From the NCBI GenBank assembly GCA_009691845.1, contig SIAJ01000004.1, forward strand, positions 85,813-149,812: a stretch of DNA of 64,000 nt, given 5' to 3'. The notes under the pieces were generated by a model. The model was given only the letters and a program-made list of their open reading frames with translations, was not told the DNA's origin and did not search any database. The DNA comes from Gemmataceae bacterium (GTDB lineage: Bacteria; Planctomycetota; Planctomycetia; Gemmatales; Gemmataceae). Of the stretch, positions 17,528-25,142 are shown in pieces. Position numbers and translations under genes: made by a program. Numbering within the stretch: position 1 is the first letter of the stretch; every line of letters begins with the position of its first letter.

Positions 17528-18520
17528 TTACTTAAAAGCCGCGCCGCCAACCGGTGTCGCCGGCTCAAAATCCAATCGCTTGACAAACTCGCACGCTTCG
17601 CGGGCACCGGCCTCGCGGTCCATGCCACGATCATGATATTCGACGGCGAGCGGACCGGTGTAGCCGACTTCGTTCAACGCACGAATCACGCCTTCCCAAT
17701 CGATGCCGCCACGGCCTGGGGAGCGAAACTGCCAACCACGCCGCGGGTCGCCGCTCGGGAGATAGCCATTCAGTACCCCGGCCCGTCCATTGAGCGTCAG
17801 AACTGCGTCCTTGACATGGACGTGAAAAATGCGGTCGCCGAATCGGCGGACAAACTCGATCGGATCAATCCCTTGCCAGTGTAGATGACTGGGGTCGAAG
17901 GTGAAGCCAAACTCGGGCCTGCCGTGAAGTGCGTCGAGAACCACCTCGGTGGAATACAGATCGAAGGCAATTTGCCCCGGGTGTACTTCAAACGCGAATT
18001 TCACCCCTTCATCGCGAGCCACGTCCAGCACGGGAGCCCAGAGTTTTACGAAATCCTGCAGACCGGCCGCGATGATCTCCGGCGTCGGCCCCGGATAGCC
18101 CGCAACGTAGGACCACAGTGGCGATCCCGTGAAGCCGCCAACGACGGATGCCCCGAGTTTTTGGGCTGCCTGGAACGTGGCCGCCATCTCCTCGGCTGCC
18201 CGTTGACGCACGCCGGTTGGCTTGCCGTCGCCCCACACGTATTCAGGCAAGATCGCTTTGTGCCGAATGTCGATGGGATCGCAAACAGCCTGCCCCGTGC
18301 GATGATTGCTGAGAACCGGCACCTGTAGATCGTGACCCGAGAGCAAATCCAGCTTTTGCGAGACGTAATCCGATTCGCTCAGGGATCGCTGAACTTCGAA
18401 GTGATCGCCCCAGCAGCAGAGTTCCAGGCCGGCGTAACCCCAGTCGGCCGCCCGCGAAGCCAGGTCCGCGAGCGGCACATCCGTCCAGCCGTTAGTGAAG
18501 AGAATGACGGGACGCGGCAT
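17528..18520 (-). CDS. Sugar phosphate isomerase/epimerase (xylose isomerase-like TIM barrel)
   Basis: This 330-residue protein has the AP-endonuclease-2/xylose-isomerase-like fold. Expected metal-site residues sit at strand ends: Glu in [10 protein letters not shown], Asp and His in [12 protein letters not shown], His in IFHVHVKDA and Glu in [12 protein letters not shown]-terminal [17 protein letters not shown] is the usual first strands. Such enzymes isomerise or epimerise sugars or inositol derivatives, or act on keto-sugars made by Gfo/Idh oxidoreductases. It lies upstream of the small protein and the oxidoreductase-like gene on the same strand. Substrate is unknown. The start at ATG 18520 leaves a normal N-terminal strand ([11 protein letters not shown]). 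Confidence 0.85.
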   Translation of the reverse strand: MPRPVILFTNGWTDVPLADLASRAADWGYAGLELCCWGDHFEVQRSLSESDYVSQKLDLLSGHDLQVPVLSNHRTGQAVCDPIDIRHKAILPEYVWGDGKPTGVRQRAAEEMAATFQAAQKLGASVVGGFTGSPLWSYVAGYPGPTPEIIAAGLQDFVKLWAPVLDVARDEGVKFAFEVHPGQIAFDLYSTEVVLDALHGRPEFGFTFDPSHLHWQGIDPIEFVRRFGDRIFHVHVKDAVLTLNGRAGVLNGYLPSGDPRRGWQFRSPGRGGIDWEGVIRALNEVGYTGPLAVEYHDRGMDREAGAREACEFVKRLDFEPATPVGGAAFK

Positions 18521-18530
18521 CTACCACCCA

Positions 18531-18608
18531 TAGTAGTCCGCACATTCCGTGTGCGGACCTGCCGACCAAGTTGTGAACTGTCGGCACACGCGAGTGTGCC
18601 GACTACTA
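18531..18608. repeat. Dispersed palindrome family, double copy
   Basis: Two hairpins stand in tandem: tccgcacattccgtgtgcgga (about 18537-18557) and gtcggcacacgcgagtgtgccgac (about 18580-18603). AGTAGT ends flank the pair (18532-18537 and the complement at 18602-18607). The right end contributes the TAG stop (18606-18608) of the next minus-strand gene. The same core recurs at 22402, 27650, 32063, 39161, 39682 and 43977. Confidence 0.85.
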
Positions 18609-20243
18609 AATTACCGGGCCGGCCCCATCCGCAGGCGGGCTAGGTTGCTTCAAGGTCGGAGCATCCACGGGCACGGAAACCGGTGCTGTTGGTGTCGGAA
18701 TCGGAGCAGGCGTGGGTGACGGCGCGAACGGCGGAGCATCCGGGGCTTCCTCCTCCACATACACCTCGTCCAACTCCGTTTCGTCCACACGTTTTCGCAT
18801 CAACAGGTAGATCTGCGACGAGGCCGTCCAGAAGTAGCTGTAGCTGAAACCGATCACCATCAGGAACACCAGCGTGATCCAGAAGCTTACCATCCCCGCC
18901 CCGGCGTGGTTGTACCAGGTGTAGTCTTCCATGTACTTGTCGAACTCTGGATGCGTATGTTCACCGCGATCGTTGATTTCAGCCGGGCTGCCCTGCGTGA
19001 GAAGTTGCTTCCAGCCGAGCGATTCAGGGGAGTAGATGAACAAATACTCCGGAGAGCGATCGGCGCCCCAGGCCGGGAATTTGCTTACTCCCCACTTCGC
19101 GAAGTAGGTCGTCAGCGAGCCGACGACGACGACAAACAGCGTGAGTAGAGCACCGTAGGCGATGGCCACGATGCAATACCACAGGTAATGCCAGGGAGAT
19201 TCGTACACGTAGTTGTACGATCGACTCATGGCATCGAAGGTATCGCTCCCCTCGGCACTCAGTGTGGTGTACATCATCGGATAGCCAATCATGCCGACGA
19301 GGACGAGCGTCATCACCAGCCCAGCGATCAGCGGTAGCCACCAGAAGAGACCATCGAAGATATCGCCTACTCCCGGGATCCAGTGGATCACGCCGAACAA
19401 CATGCAGCAGAGTACCAGGAAGCCAATCAGGAAAATCGGCACCAGCGGGGAGAGCAGGTACGAGAGGTAACGCCGCTTCACATAGGCGATCGATTCGCGA
19501 AGGCCTCCCCCTTCCTTGCCGGCCAGTTGCATCAAGGCCATTCGGGTCAGCACGCCACCAAAGAACGCCCAGACCACGAGCAGCCAGAAAATGAGCGACA
19601 GGACGTAGATGTAGCCCCAGAAACTCGCTCGATGATCGAAGAGGTAGTAAACCGGGGTGAGGAATTTTAGCAGGGGTTCGACGAGGTTCGGAAACTGATA
19701 AGTCCCGATCTGTTTAACGGCCTCACGACGTTCCGGGCCCGATCCACCGACAACGGTCCGCGTCAGGAGGTAGGGGTTAGGCCCGCGATTCTCATCCCAG
19801 GGCATGGTGCGATACTTACCGCCATAGCCCATTTCGAGCCGCTTGTTACGCGAAAGCACATCGGGATGCCGTTCCTGGTAATATTTGGCATAGCGATCGC
19901 TGTGTCGGTCGGTTGGTCCAGCCAACTCGTGCATCAATGCCCAGCTATCCAGAGACCTGGCGTACTCTTTCGCGGCCCAGCGTTTCCGATCGTCTTCACT
20001 TTCCAGCTTGGTCTCTTTCTTGGCCTTCTCCTCGAAAGTGCTCAGATTCGGCTCGGCCCAAGCGGTATAAAAGAGTAACGAGATGAGCCACCAGCCGAGG
20101 GCGGTGGCGAGAATGCCGCCGGCAGCGACGATCAGCTTGAATGGATCGAGCGCCACCAGAAAGGTGCCGAACACTTTTGTCCAGGAAGCAGGCTTGGGCC
20201 TCCAGGCGGAATTACCCTGCGAACCTGTGCGCTCCTCGGCCAT
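18606..20243 (-). CDS. Polytopic membrane protein with Pro-rich C-terminal tail, unknown function
   Basis: This 545-residue protein has about six or seven hydrophobic segments: one near residues 37-60 (LIVAAGGILATALGWWLISL), then a soluble loop of about 140 charged residues, then clusters including YIYVLSLIFWLLVVWAFFG, PIFLIGFLVLCCMLFGVIHW, LIAGLVMTLVLVGMIGYP, CIVAIAYGALLTLFVVVVG and SFWITLVFLMVIGFSYSYFW. The C-terminal 60 residues are an acidic then Pro/Thr-rich tail. It has no recognisable transporter motif. The stop codon lies inside the repeat at 18531-18608. It is transcribed divergently from the cytochrome c'-like gene. Confidence 0.75.
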   Translation of the reverse strand: MAEERTGSQGNSAWRPKPASWTKVFGTFLVALDPFKLIVAAGGILATALGWWLISLLFYTAWAEPNLSTFEEKAKKETKLESEDDRKRWAAKEYARSLDSWALMHELAGPTDRHSDRYAKYYQERHPDVLSRNKRLEMGYGGKYRTMPWDENRGPNPYLLTRTVVGGSGPERREAVKQIGTYQFPNLVEPLLKFLTPVYYLFDHRASFWGYIYVLSLIFWLLVVWAFFGGVLTRMALMQLAGKEGGGLRESIAYVKRRYLSYLLSPLVPIFLIGFLVLCCMLFGVIHWIPGVGDIFDGLFWWLPLIAGLVMTLVLVGMIGYPMMYTTLSAEGSDTFDAMSRSYNYVYESPWHYLWYCIVAIAYGALLTLFVVVVGSLTTYFAKWGVSKFPAWGADRSPEYLFIYSPESLGWKQLLTQGSPAEINDRGEHTHPEFDKYMEDYTWYNHAGAGMVSFWITLVFLMVIGFSYSYFWTASSQIYLLMRKRVDETELDEVYVEEEAPDAPPFAPSPTPAPIPTPTAPVSVPVDAPTLKQPSPPADGAGPVI

Positions 20244-20429
20244 GCTCCATCCCCTTACGCGGTTCCATGTTGCTAATCACACGCGGTGCGGCCCGCGCGA
20301 CGATGGAACATTTATAGGTTTAGGGGAACGGGCGGCAATCTCGGCTCGTCTTTCAGTGATTTCCGTTGACACGATCCGGCCGATTGAGCGATCATGTGGC
20401 TGTTCAACTTTCCTCTTGAGGTAACATCC

Positions 20430-20840
20430 ATGTGGTACGTACGTTTCTGCTGCGGGATTGCAATTGTGGGCCTGTCGGCCTCACTGCCGGCCGCGGACGA
20501 TAAGGTTCGCTCGCCCAAGGAAATCATGGCCAGCACGCACAGCTTCAAGGGCCTGCTCAAGCAAGCCGAAAACGGCGTGAAGGCCGACGAGCCAAAATGG
20601 GAAGACTTGCAGAAGGTCGCCACCCAATACGCCAAAGAAACGGAAGAATTCAGTAAGACCAAGAACCCCGTGGCCGGCAAGGAAGATCTCTGGAAGGAAC
20701 TGACGCTCAAACTGGCCAAATCCGGGAAAGAAGCCGAGGCCGCAGCCAAGAAGAAAGACGCGGCAGCGCTGAAGAAACTCACGGCCGACATCCGTGGCGA
20801 ACAGTGCGCCAGGTGCCACGATACGTTTCGAGTGAAATGA
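20430..20840 (+). CDS. Cytochrome c'-like exported heme protein
   Basis: The 136-residue product from ATG 20430 has a signal peptide (FCCGIAIVGLSASLPAA) and an otherwise helical, Lys/Ala/Glu-rich body. Its only heme site is near the C-terminus: Cys126, Cys129 and His130 in GEQCARCHDTFRVK. A four-helix bundle with one CxxCH in the last helix is the cytochrome c' / c556 plan, in which heme iron is often five-coordinate. The distal ligand cannot be judged. It would be periplasmic and could handle electrons or gases such as NO (family knowledge). An earlier ATG at 20394 lacks the signal at its N-terminus. Confidence 0.82.
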   Translation: MWYVRFCCGIAIVGLSASLPAADDKVRSPKEIMASTHSFKGLLKQAENGVKADEPKWEDLQKVATQYAKETEEFSKTKNPVAGKEDLWKELTLKLAKSGKEAEAAAKKKDAAALKKLTADIRGEQCARCHDTFRVK

Positions 20841-20863
20841 GAATGCTGCGGAGAGGGATCTGC

Positions 20864-20921
20864 GGTCTGTCTGCCTCTTAAACTCGATCGCCGCGATTGG
20901 ACAGACCGGAGGTCCGTCCCC
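20864..20921. repeat. Probable dispersed repeat with 8-bp inverted ends
   Basis: Arms ggtctgtc (20864-20871) and gacagacc (20900-20907) pair perfectly, followed by ggaggtccgtcc, which can form a smaller hairpin with ggacagaccgg. It lies between two convergent genes, so it may also serve as a terminator. I recall similar strings as common in planctomycete intergenic DNA, but that is from memory and unchecked. Confidence 0.5.
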
Positions 20922-20944
20922 ACATGGCGACTGTCGTTGCTTGG

Positions 20945-22378
20945 TTAATCCGGATTGGTTGCCAGTTCGCCAACGAGTAGTTTGTCCTTCAGGCTCCAGC
21001 AACGCACTTTACCAGTGAAGTCGCCGACGAATACGCGCTCGCCGTCGTGGGAGAAGGTTGCACGCGAAGGGAGGTCGGTAAACCCTTCGAGCTTGCTGAT
21101 TTGGTTGCCATCCGACCCCCAGATGCGGGCGGTGTTGTCACGACCGGACGTGACGAGTTGCCCCTTGCGGGAGTACTGAACGGTCAGCACTCCAGGCATC
21201 TTGGCCCGAGCCGCTGCTCGAACGTCGGCCTGGGCGTTGAATGTACGGGTAGGGAAACCATCCTCCGCGAACCAGAGAATCACACGGCCATCTTCGCTTG
21301 AAGAGGCCAGCATCTGCGAATCGCCACGCCAACTGAGGCCCGTGATCGAGTCTTTGTGATCGCCGAGCGTGAAGACGATGCCGCCAGTGGCCGCTTCCCA
21401 CACGAAGGCCCCGCCATTGCGGTCGCCGGTGGCCAACATGGTTCCGTCCGGACTGAATTCCATCGACGTCACCCAGTCGGTGTGTTTCTTGATCCGGTGC
21501 TTCAGTTCGCCGGTCGCCGTGTCGAAGACCTTGATCAATTTGCCCGGGCCGCCCAGGGCCACGAGTTTGTGATCGGGGCTGACGTCGGCTGCCAGGACGA
21601 TGTCGGCTTCGTCGCCGATCTCTGTGACTCGCTTGCCGGTGGTCACGTCCCAGATCACCACTTTGCCCGAAGCGGCTCCTCGACCGCCGGCGGCCATCAG
21701 CCATTTACCGTTGCGGCTGAATTTCAACACGTACGGGATGCGTTCGGGGAATGCCAGAGTGCCCAGTGGTTTAAGCGTGTCGGTGTTGTACAGCAGCACG
21801 CGCTCGTGCCCGGCGACCGCAAGCAGCGGCGACCACGGACTCGTGGCCATCGCCGTCACCGGGTGCGCCCGTTCGGTCTTTGGCAGGGAGATCTCGGGCA
21901 GCTTGCCAGGCATCGGCGGCGGGCCCTCTGGCTTGCTGGTCGAAACGGCGACCGGGTCAAAATCGACCTTACGAGTCGCGGCCTTTGCGGCACCGACGGC
22001 TGTCTCGGGCGCGCCGCCTTCGATCCAAGTTTTCAGCACGAGCAGTTCGGCCTCGGCAAGTTTTGGGCCCTTGGGCGGCATTTTCGGTTCGACCTGGTGA
22101 GTCGTCACCTTGTAGAGCAAGCTCTGGTCGGGGCTGCCTGGCTTCACCGCTTCACCGCTCGATCCGCCGGCCATCAAAGATTGGTACGTGGCAACGTTCA
22201 GGTCCGAAGACGACTTGTCCGCGTTATGGCAATTCAGGCAGTGCTTGCGCAGGATCGGCAGAACGTGATCCTTGTACGTCAGTGCCGGCTTGGCGGGATC
22301 GGCTTTTGGAACCTGGGCGTGGGCCAAACCAGAGGTGAGTAGGAGGAACGGAAGCAAACGGATCACGCGCGTAATCAT
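20945..22378 (-). CDS. Exported planctomycete cytochrome C-type protein with WD40 propeller
   Basis: The product from ATG 22378 is 477 residues. MITRVIRLLPFLLLTSGLAHAQ is a signal peptide. A planctomycete-type cytochrome c domain follows with the heme site Cys47-x-x-Cys50-His51 (HCLNCHNADK) and EPKMPPKGPKLAEAEL. From about residue 170 there are WD40 blades (GKVVIWDVTTGKRVTEIGD, LIKVFDTATGELKHRIK, GAFVWEAATGGIVFTLGDH, RVILWFAEDG, TARIWGSDGNQISKLEG, KVRCWSLKDK). It is probably periplasmic or surface-exposed, with a redox or scaffolding role. It is last in the minus-strand cluster behind the DUF1549/DUF1553 gene. Confidence 0.88.
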   Translation of the reverse strand: MITRVIRLLPFLLLTSGLAHAQVPKADPAKPALTYKDHVLPILRKHCLNCHNADKSSSDLNVATYQSLMAGGSSGEAVKPGSPDQSLLYKVTTHQVEPKMPPKGPKLAEAELLVLKTWIEGGAPETAVGAAKAATRKVDFDPVAVSTSKPEGPPPMPGKLPEISLPKTERAHPVTAMATSPWSPLLAVAGHERVLLYNTDTLKPLGTLAFPERIPYVLKFSRNGKWLMAAGGRGAASGKVVIWDVTTGKRVTEIGDEADIVLAADVSPDHKLVALGGPGKLIKVFDTATGELKHRIKKHTDWVTSMEFSPDGTMLATGDRNGGAFVWEAATGGIVFTLGDHKDSITGLSWRGDSQMLASSSEDGRVILWFAEDGFPTRTFNAQADVRAAARAKMPGVLTVQYSRKGQLVTSGRDNTARIWGSDGNQISKLEGFTDLPSRATFSHDGERVFVGDFTGKVRCWSLKDKLLVGELATNPD

Positions 22379-22401
22379 GAAGTCAGTTCCAGGTATGACC
22401 A

Positions 22402-22434
22402 AAGTAGTCGGCACACTCCGTGCGCCGACTACTT
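22402..22434. repeat. Dispersed palindrome family, single copy
   Basis: The segment reads aagtagtcggcacactccg then tgcgccgactactt, an almost perfect hairpin with AGTAGT ends. It lies between the DUF1549/DUF1553 gene and the WD40 gene and could modulate the transcript between them. Confidence 0.85.
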
Positions 22435-22439
22435 CTCTG

Positions 22440-25076
22440 TTAGTGGTTGAACGTAAACTCGGTCGAATTAAACAGGCCCCAAAGGATGTCGCCGTAAATG
22501 GTCAGGGTCGCGTTGGCTTCAAACCGTTGTCGGGTGGCGACGAGCGTTAGTTCGATGGCCTTGATCTGCTTGTCCAAAGTGGCCGCCTCCTTGCTGTCTT
22601 TCGGCAGCTTCGCAAAATCGCTCTTGAGATTCTTGACTCTGTCCTCGGTGCGAGTGAACACCGGATCGAGCCCTTGCTGCAGCTTGGCCAATTCTTTGAT
22701 TCGGTCCCCGTCCGTCGTTTCACGGCGGATGATTTCGACGAGTTTCTTCGTCTCGGCTTCCGTGGCTTTGCGGCAAAGCGTTCGGACGTAAAGCTCTTCA
22801 ATCACTTGTTCGGGCGATTTCTTTTCCGCGAGCAGCCCGGCAATCAACTTGCCCTGAGCGATCTTCTGCGTGATCGTATCGCCGTTTACCAAGTGCAAGG
22901 CCTGAGAAAGGTTTGCTTCGCGATTCACTTCGCAAGAGCAAGCGGTCTCACGCGGGGCTCGTCCGAACGTGCTCAAGAAGTAAGTGGACACTTCGCCTGA
23001 ATGAATCTGCACGGCACGAGTGCCAGGAGGCGACTGGGGGAAGCGATCCTCGGTGCCGGTTACGCGCGTGATCGTGTCGAGCAACACCTCGGCCCGCAGT
23101 CGGCGTACGTAGCCGTGCGAAAAATATGCTTCGTCCAGTTCGTTGGTCGGGTTCGGCGTCGCCGAAAGCTGATAAGTCCGCGAGTTGCAAATGTCGCGAA
23201 CGAGTTTCTTCTTGTCGAAGCCATACTCGACCAGTTTTTTACCCAACTCCTCCAGCAGTTCCTTGTTGCTCGGAGGATTGCTGATGCGCACGTCGTCGAC
23301 TGGCTCGACGATGCCACGGCCGAAGAAGTGCGACCAGATAATGTTGGCCATCGTCTGTGCAAAGGCCGAGTTCTCCGTCGAGGTCAACCAGGTTGCCAAC
23401 GCTTTGCGTGGGTCCTTGCCTTCGACATCAGGGGCATCGCCCCCCAGGAACTTCGGCTTCATCGAACGGCCATCCACCGGATGCGGCACCGTGTTCGCGG
23501 CATTGTTGTTCGTGACCAGAACCTCACGCCCTTCGACGCCTCGCTTCAAATTGAGACCGGCGAAGAAGGCGGAGAAGCCGTAATAATCGTCCAGAGTCCA
23601 GCGATCGAACGGATGGTTGTGGCACTGGGAACACTGGATGCGAGTTCCCAAGAATACCTGCGCAATGTCCTCGGCCGTCTTCTGTGGCGTCAGTCGTTCG
23701 GCAGCGGTGTAAAGGTTCGATGGCGGGGATTTGAAGTTGCTTCCTGCACCAACCAACAATTCGGCAGCGAACTCGTTGAGCGGGCGATTTTGTGTCATCT
23801 GTTCCTTGACCCACGCGGCGTAGGTGTACATCGCCTTGGCGTCACGCCCATATTGCGGCACCTGGTTGTACGCTCGAATTCGCAGTAATTCGCCCCACTT
23901 CATCGTCCACATGTCCACGAATTCGGGCCGCTCGATCAGCGTGTCGATTAACTTGGCCCGTTTCTTCGGATCCTTGTCGGCAAGAAAACCGTTGTACTCC
24001 TCGCGGCTTGGCGGGAGGCCGACCAGATCCAGGTACACACGGCGAAGAAACGCCTCGTCCGAAGCTAATTCGGAAGGTGCCATGTGCAATTTCTTGAGCT
24101 TGTCGAAGGCCGGCTTGTCGATCCAGTTGTGCTCCGGCGTGTTTGGCCAGACGAACCTGTCGTCAGTCGGAAGGACAATGACTTCGGAACCGACCGTGAA
24201 TTTTCCGAAACGTGCGAACACAAACGCTCCGCCACGTCCGCCCCCCTTGACCGCACCATCCTTATCGATGGCGGCGATGGCTTCGTTGTTCGTCATGTAG
24301 AGAGCGAGGCGGGTCACGTCGCGAACGGTGTTATCCGAGTATTTCGCGAGCACTACGGTCTTTTGCGATTGTTCCTTGCCGGCAAACACGACCTTGGAGG
24401 GAAGCAAATCGACGCCAACCGGCACGGGAGTGTTGGCCCCGTCGTCCGGCGCGCCGGCTTTCAGCCAGCGGAGCAGGGTCTTGTAGTCGTCATGATTCGT
24501 GTCGAAGAGCTTGCCGCCGGTATGCGCGACCGTGTTGGTGACTTTCTCGAGCATCAGGCTTTTTTCTGGAACGGCGAGGTCCACTCGGCGACCGATGATC
24601 GCCCGGGTCAAACGGAAGTAATCGCCAGCCGGATCGTAGCCGAACAGCGACAACATGAAGCCGTCCTTGCCGCGAGCCGCCCCGTGGCAACTGCCGTTGT
24701 TGCAGCCGTGCTTCATGAAAATCGGCATGACGTCGAGCCGAAAGCTGACGGGCCGCGACTTGCTGGCTTCCTTGACTAGCACCGGAACTTCGGCCGACAG
24801 TCCATCATGTTCGACAACGAGTTTGGTACTGCCATCCTGCTTGGGTGAAAGTGCCTGGCTTGCTAGAGTCGCAATCGCAGGGTCGATTAGCCGGAACTTG
24901 GCCGTTGCGGTAACGTCCTTTGTCCCACCGTCGGCATCGACTAGCTGAACGACGAGAGACTGCCGATCATCCTGGCCTTGAAGTTCGACCTTGGCCGGGA
25001 AGACTTTCAGCGTGGATGCCGCTTGTGCCCCCGCCGGGAGCAGGGCGATGGCGAGGATCAAAAATCGTGTTCGCAT
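22440..25076 (-). CDS. DUF1549/DUF1553 exported heme-motif protein (planctomycete type)
   Basis: From ATG 25076 the product is 878 residues. MRTRFLILAIALLPAGAQA is a signal peptide. An N-terminal Ig-like (BIG2-like) part has LVVQLVDADGGTKDVTA and later VVLAKYSDNTVRDVTRLALY. Between them lies a heme-type CNNGSCHGAARGKDGF. DUF1549 spans about 310-520 (RRVYLDLVGLPPSREEYNGF, EDIAQVFLGTRIQCSQCHNH with a second CxxCH). DUF1553 spans about 560-830 (LATWLTSTENSAFAQTMANI, WSHFFGRGIVEPVDDVR, TYQLSATPNPTNELDE, ACSCEVNREANLSQALHLVN). These are known domains of unknown function abundant in Planctomycetes. The upstream PPC and DUF1501 genes are the usual partners. Confidence 0.92.
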   Translation of the reverse strand: MRTRFLILAIALLPAGAQAASTLKVFPAKVELQGQDDRQSLVVQLVDADGGTKDVTATAKFRLIDPAIATLASQALSPKQDGSTKLVVEHDGLSAEVPVLVKEASKSRPVSFRLDVMPIFMKHGCNNGSCHGAARGKDGFMLSLFGYDPAGDYFRLTRAIIGRRVDLAVPEKSLMLEKVTNTVAHTGGKLFDTNHDDYKTLLRWLKAGAPDDGANTPVPVGVDLLPSKVVFAGKEQSQKTVVLAKYSDNTVRDVTRLALYMTNNEAIAAIDKDGAVKGGGRGGAFVFARFGKFTVGSEVIVLPTDDRFVWPNTPEHNWIDKPAFDKLKKLHMAPSELASDEAFLRRVYLDLVGLPPSREEYNGFLADKDPKKRAKLIDTLIERPEFVDMWTMKWGELLRIRAYNQVPQYGRDAKAMYTYAAWVKEQMTQNRPLNEFAAELLVGAGSNFKSPPSNLYTAAERLTPQKTAEDIAQVFLGTRIQCSQCHNHPFDRWTLDDYYGFSAFFAGLNLKRGVEGREVLVTNNNAANTVPHPVDGRSMKPKFLGGDAPDVEGKDPRKALATWLTSTENSAFAQTMANIIWSHFFGRGIVEPVDDVRISNPPSNKELLEELGKKLVEYGFDKKKLVRDICNSRTYQLSATPNPTNELDEAYFSHGYVRRLRAEVLLDTITRVTGTEDRFPQSPPGTRAVQIHSGEVSTYFLSTFGRAPRETACSCEVNREANLSQALHLVNGDTITQKIAQGKLIAGLLAEKKSPEQVIEELYVRTLCRKATEAETKKLVEIIRRETTDGDRIKELAKLQQGLDPVFTRTEDRVKNLKSDFAKLPKDSKEAATLDKQIKAIELTLVATRQRFEANATLTIYGDILWGLFNSTEFTFNH

Positions 25077-25142
25077 ATCTAGGTTTACCTTCGTTGATTT
25101 CATTTTGCTTGTAGGGTGGGTTCCGCAAACCCTTTAGCCACC

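Noticed and set aside
20312..20923. Minus-strand 203-codon frame beginning MGTDLRSVQSRR
   Set aside because: It lies antisense to the cytochrome c'-like gene and its start is in a dispersed repeat; the composition is not protein-like.
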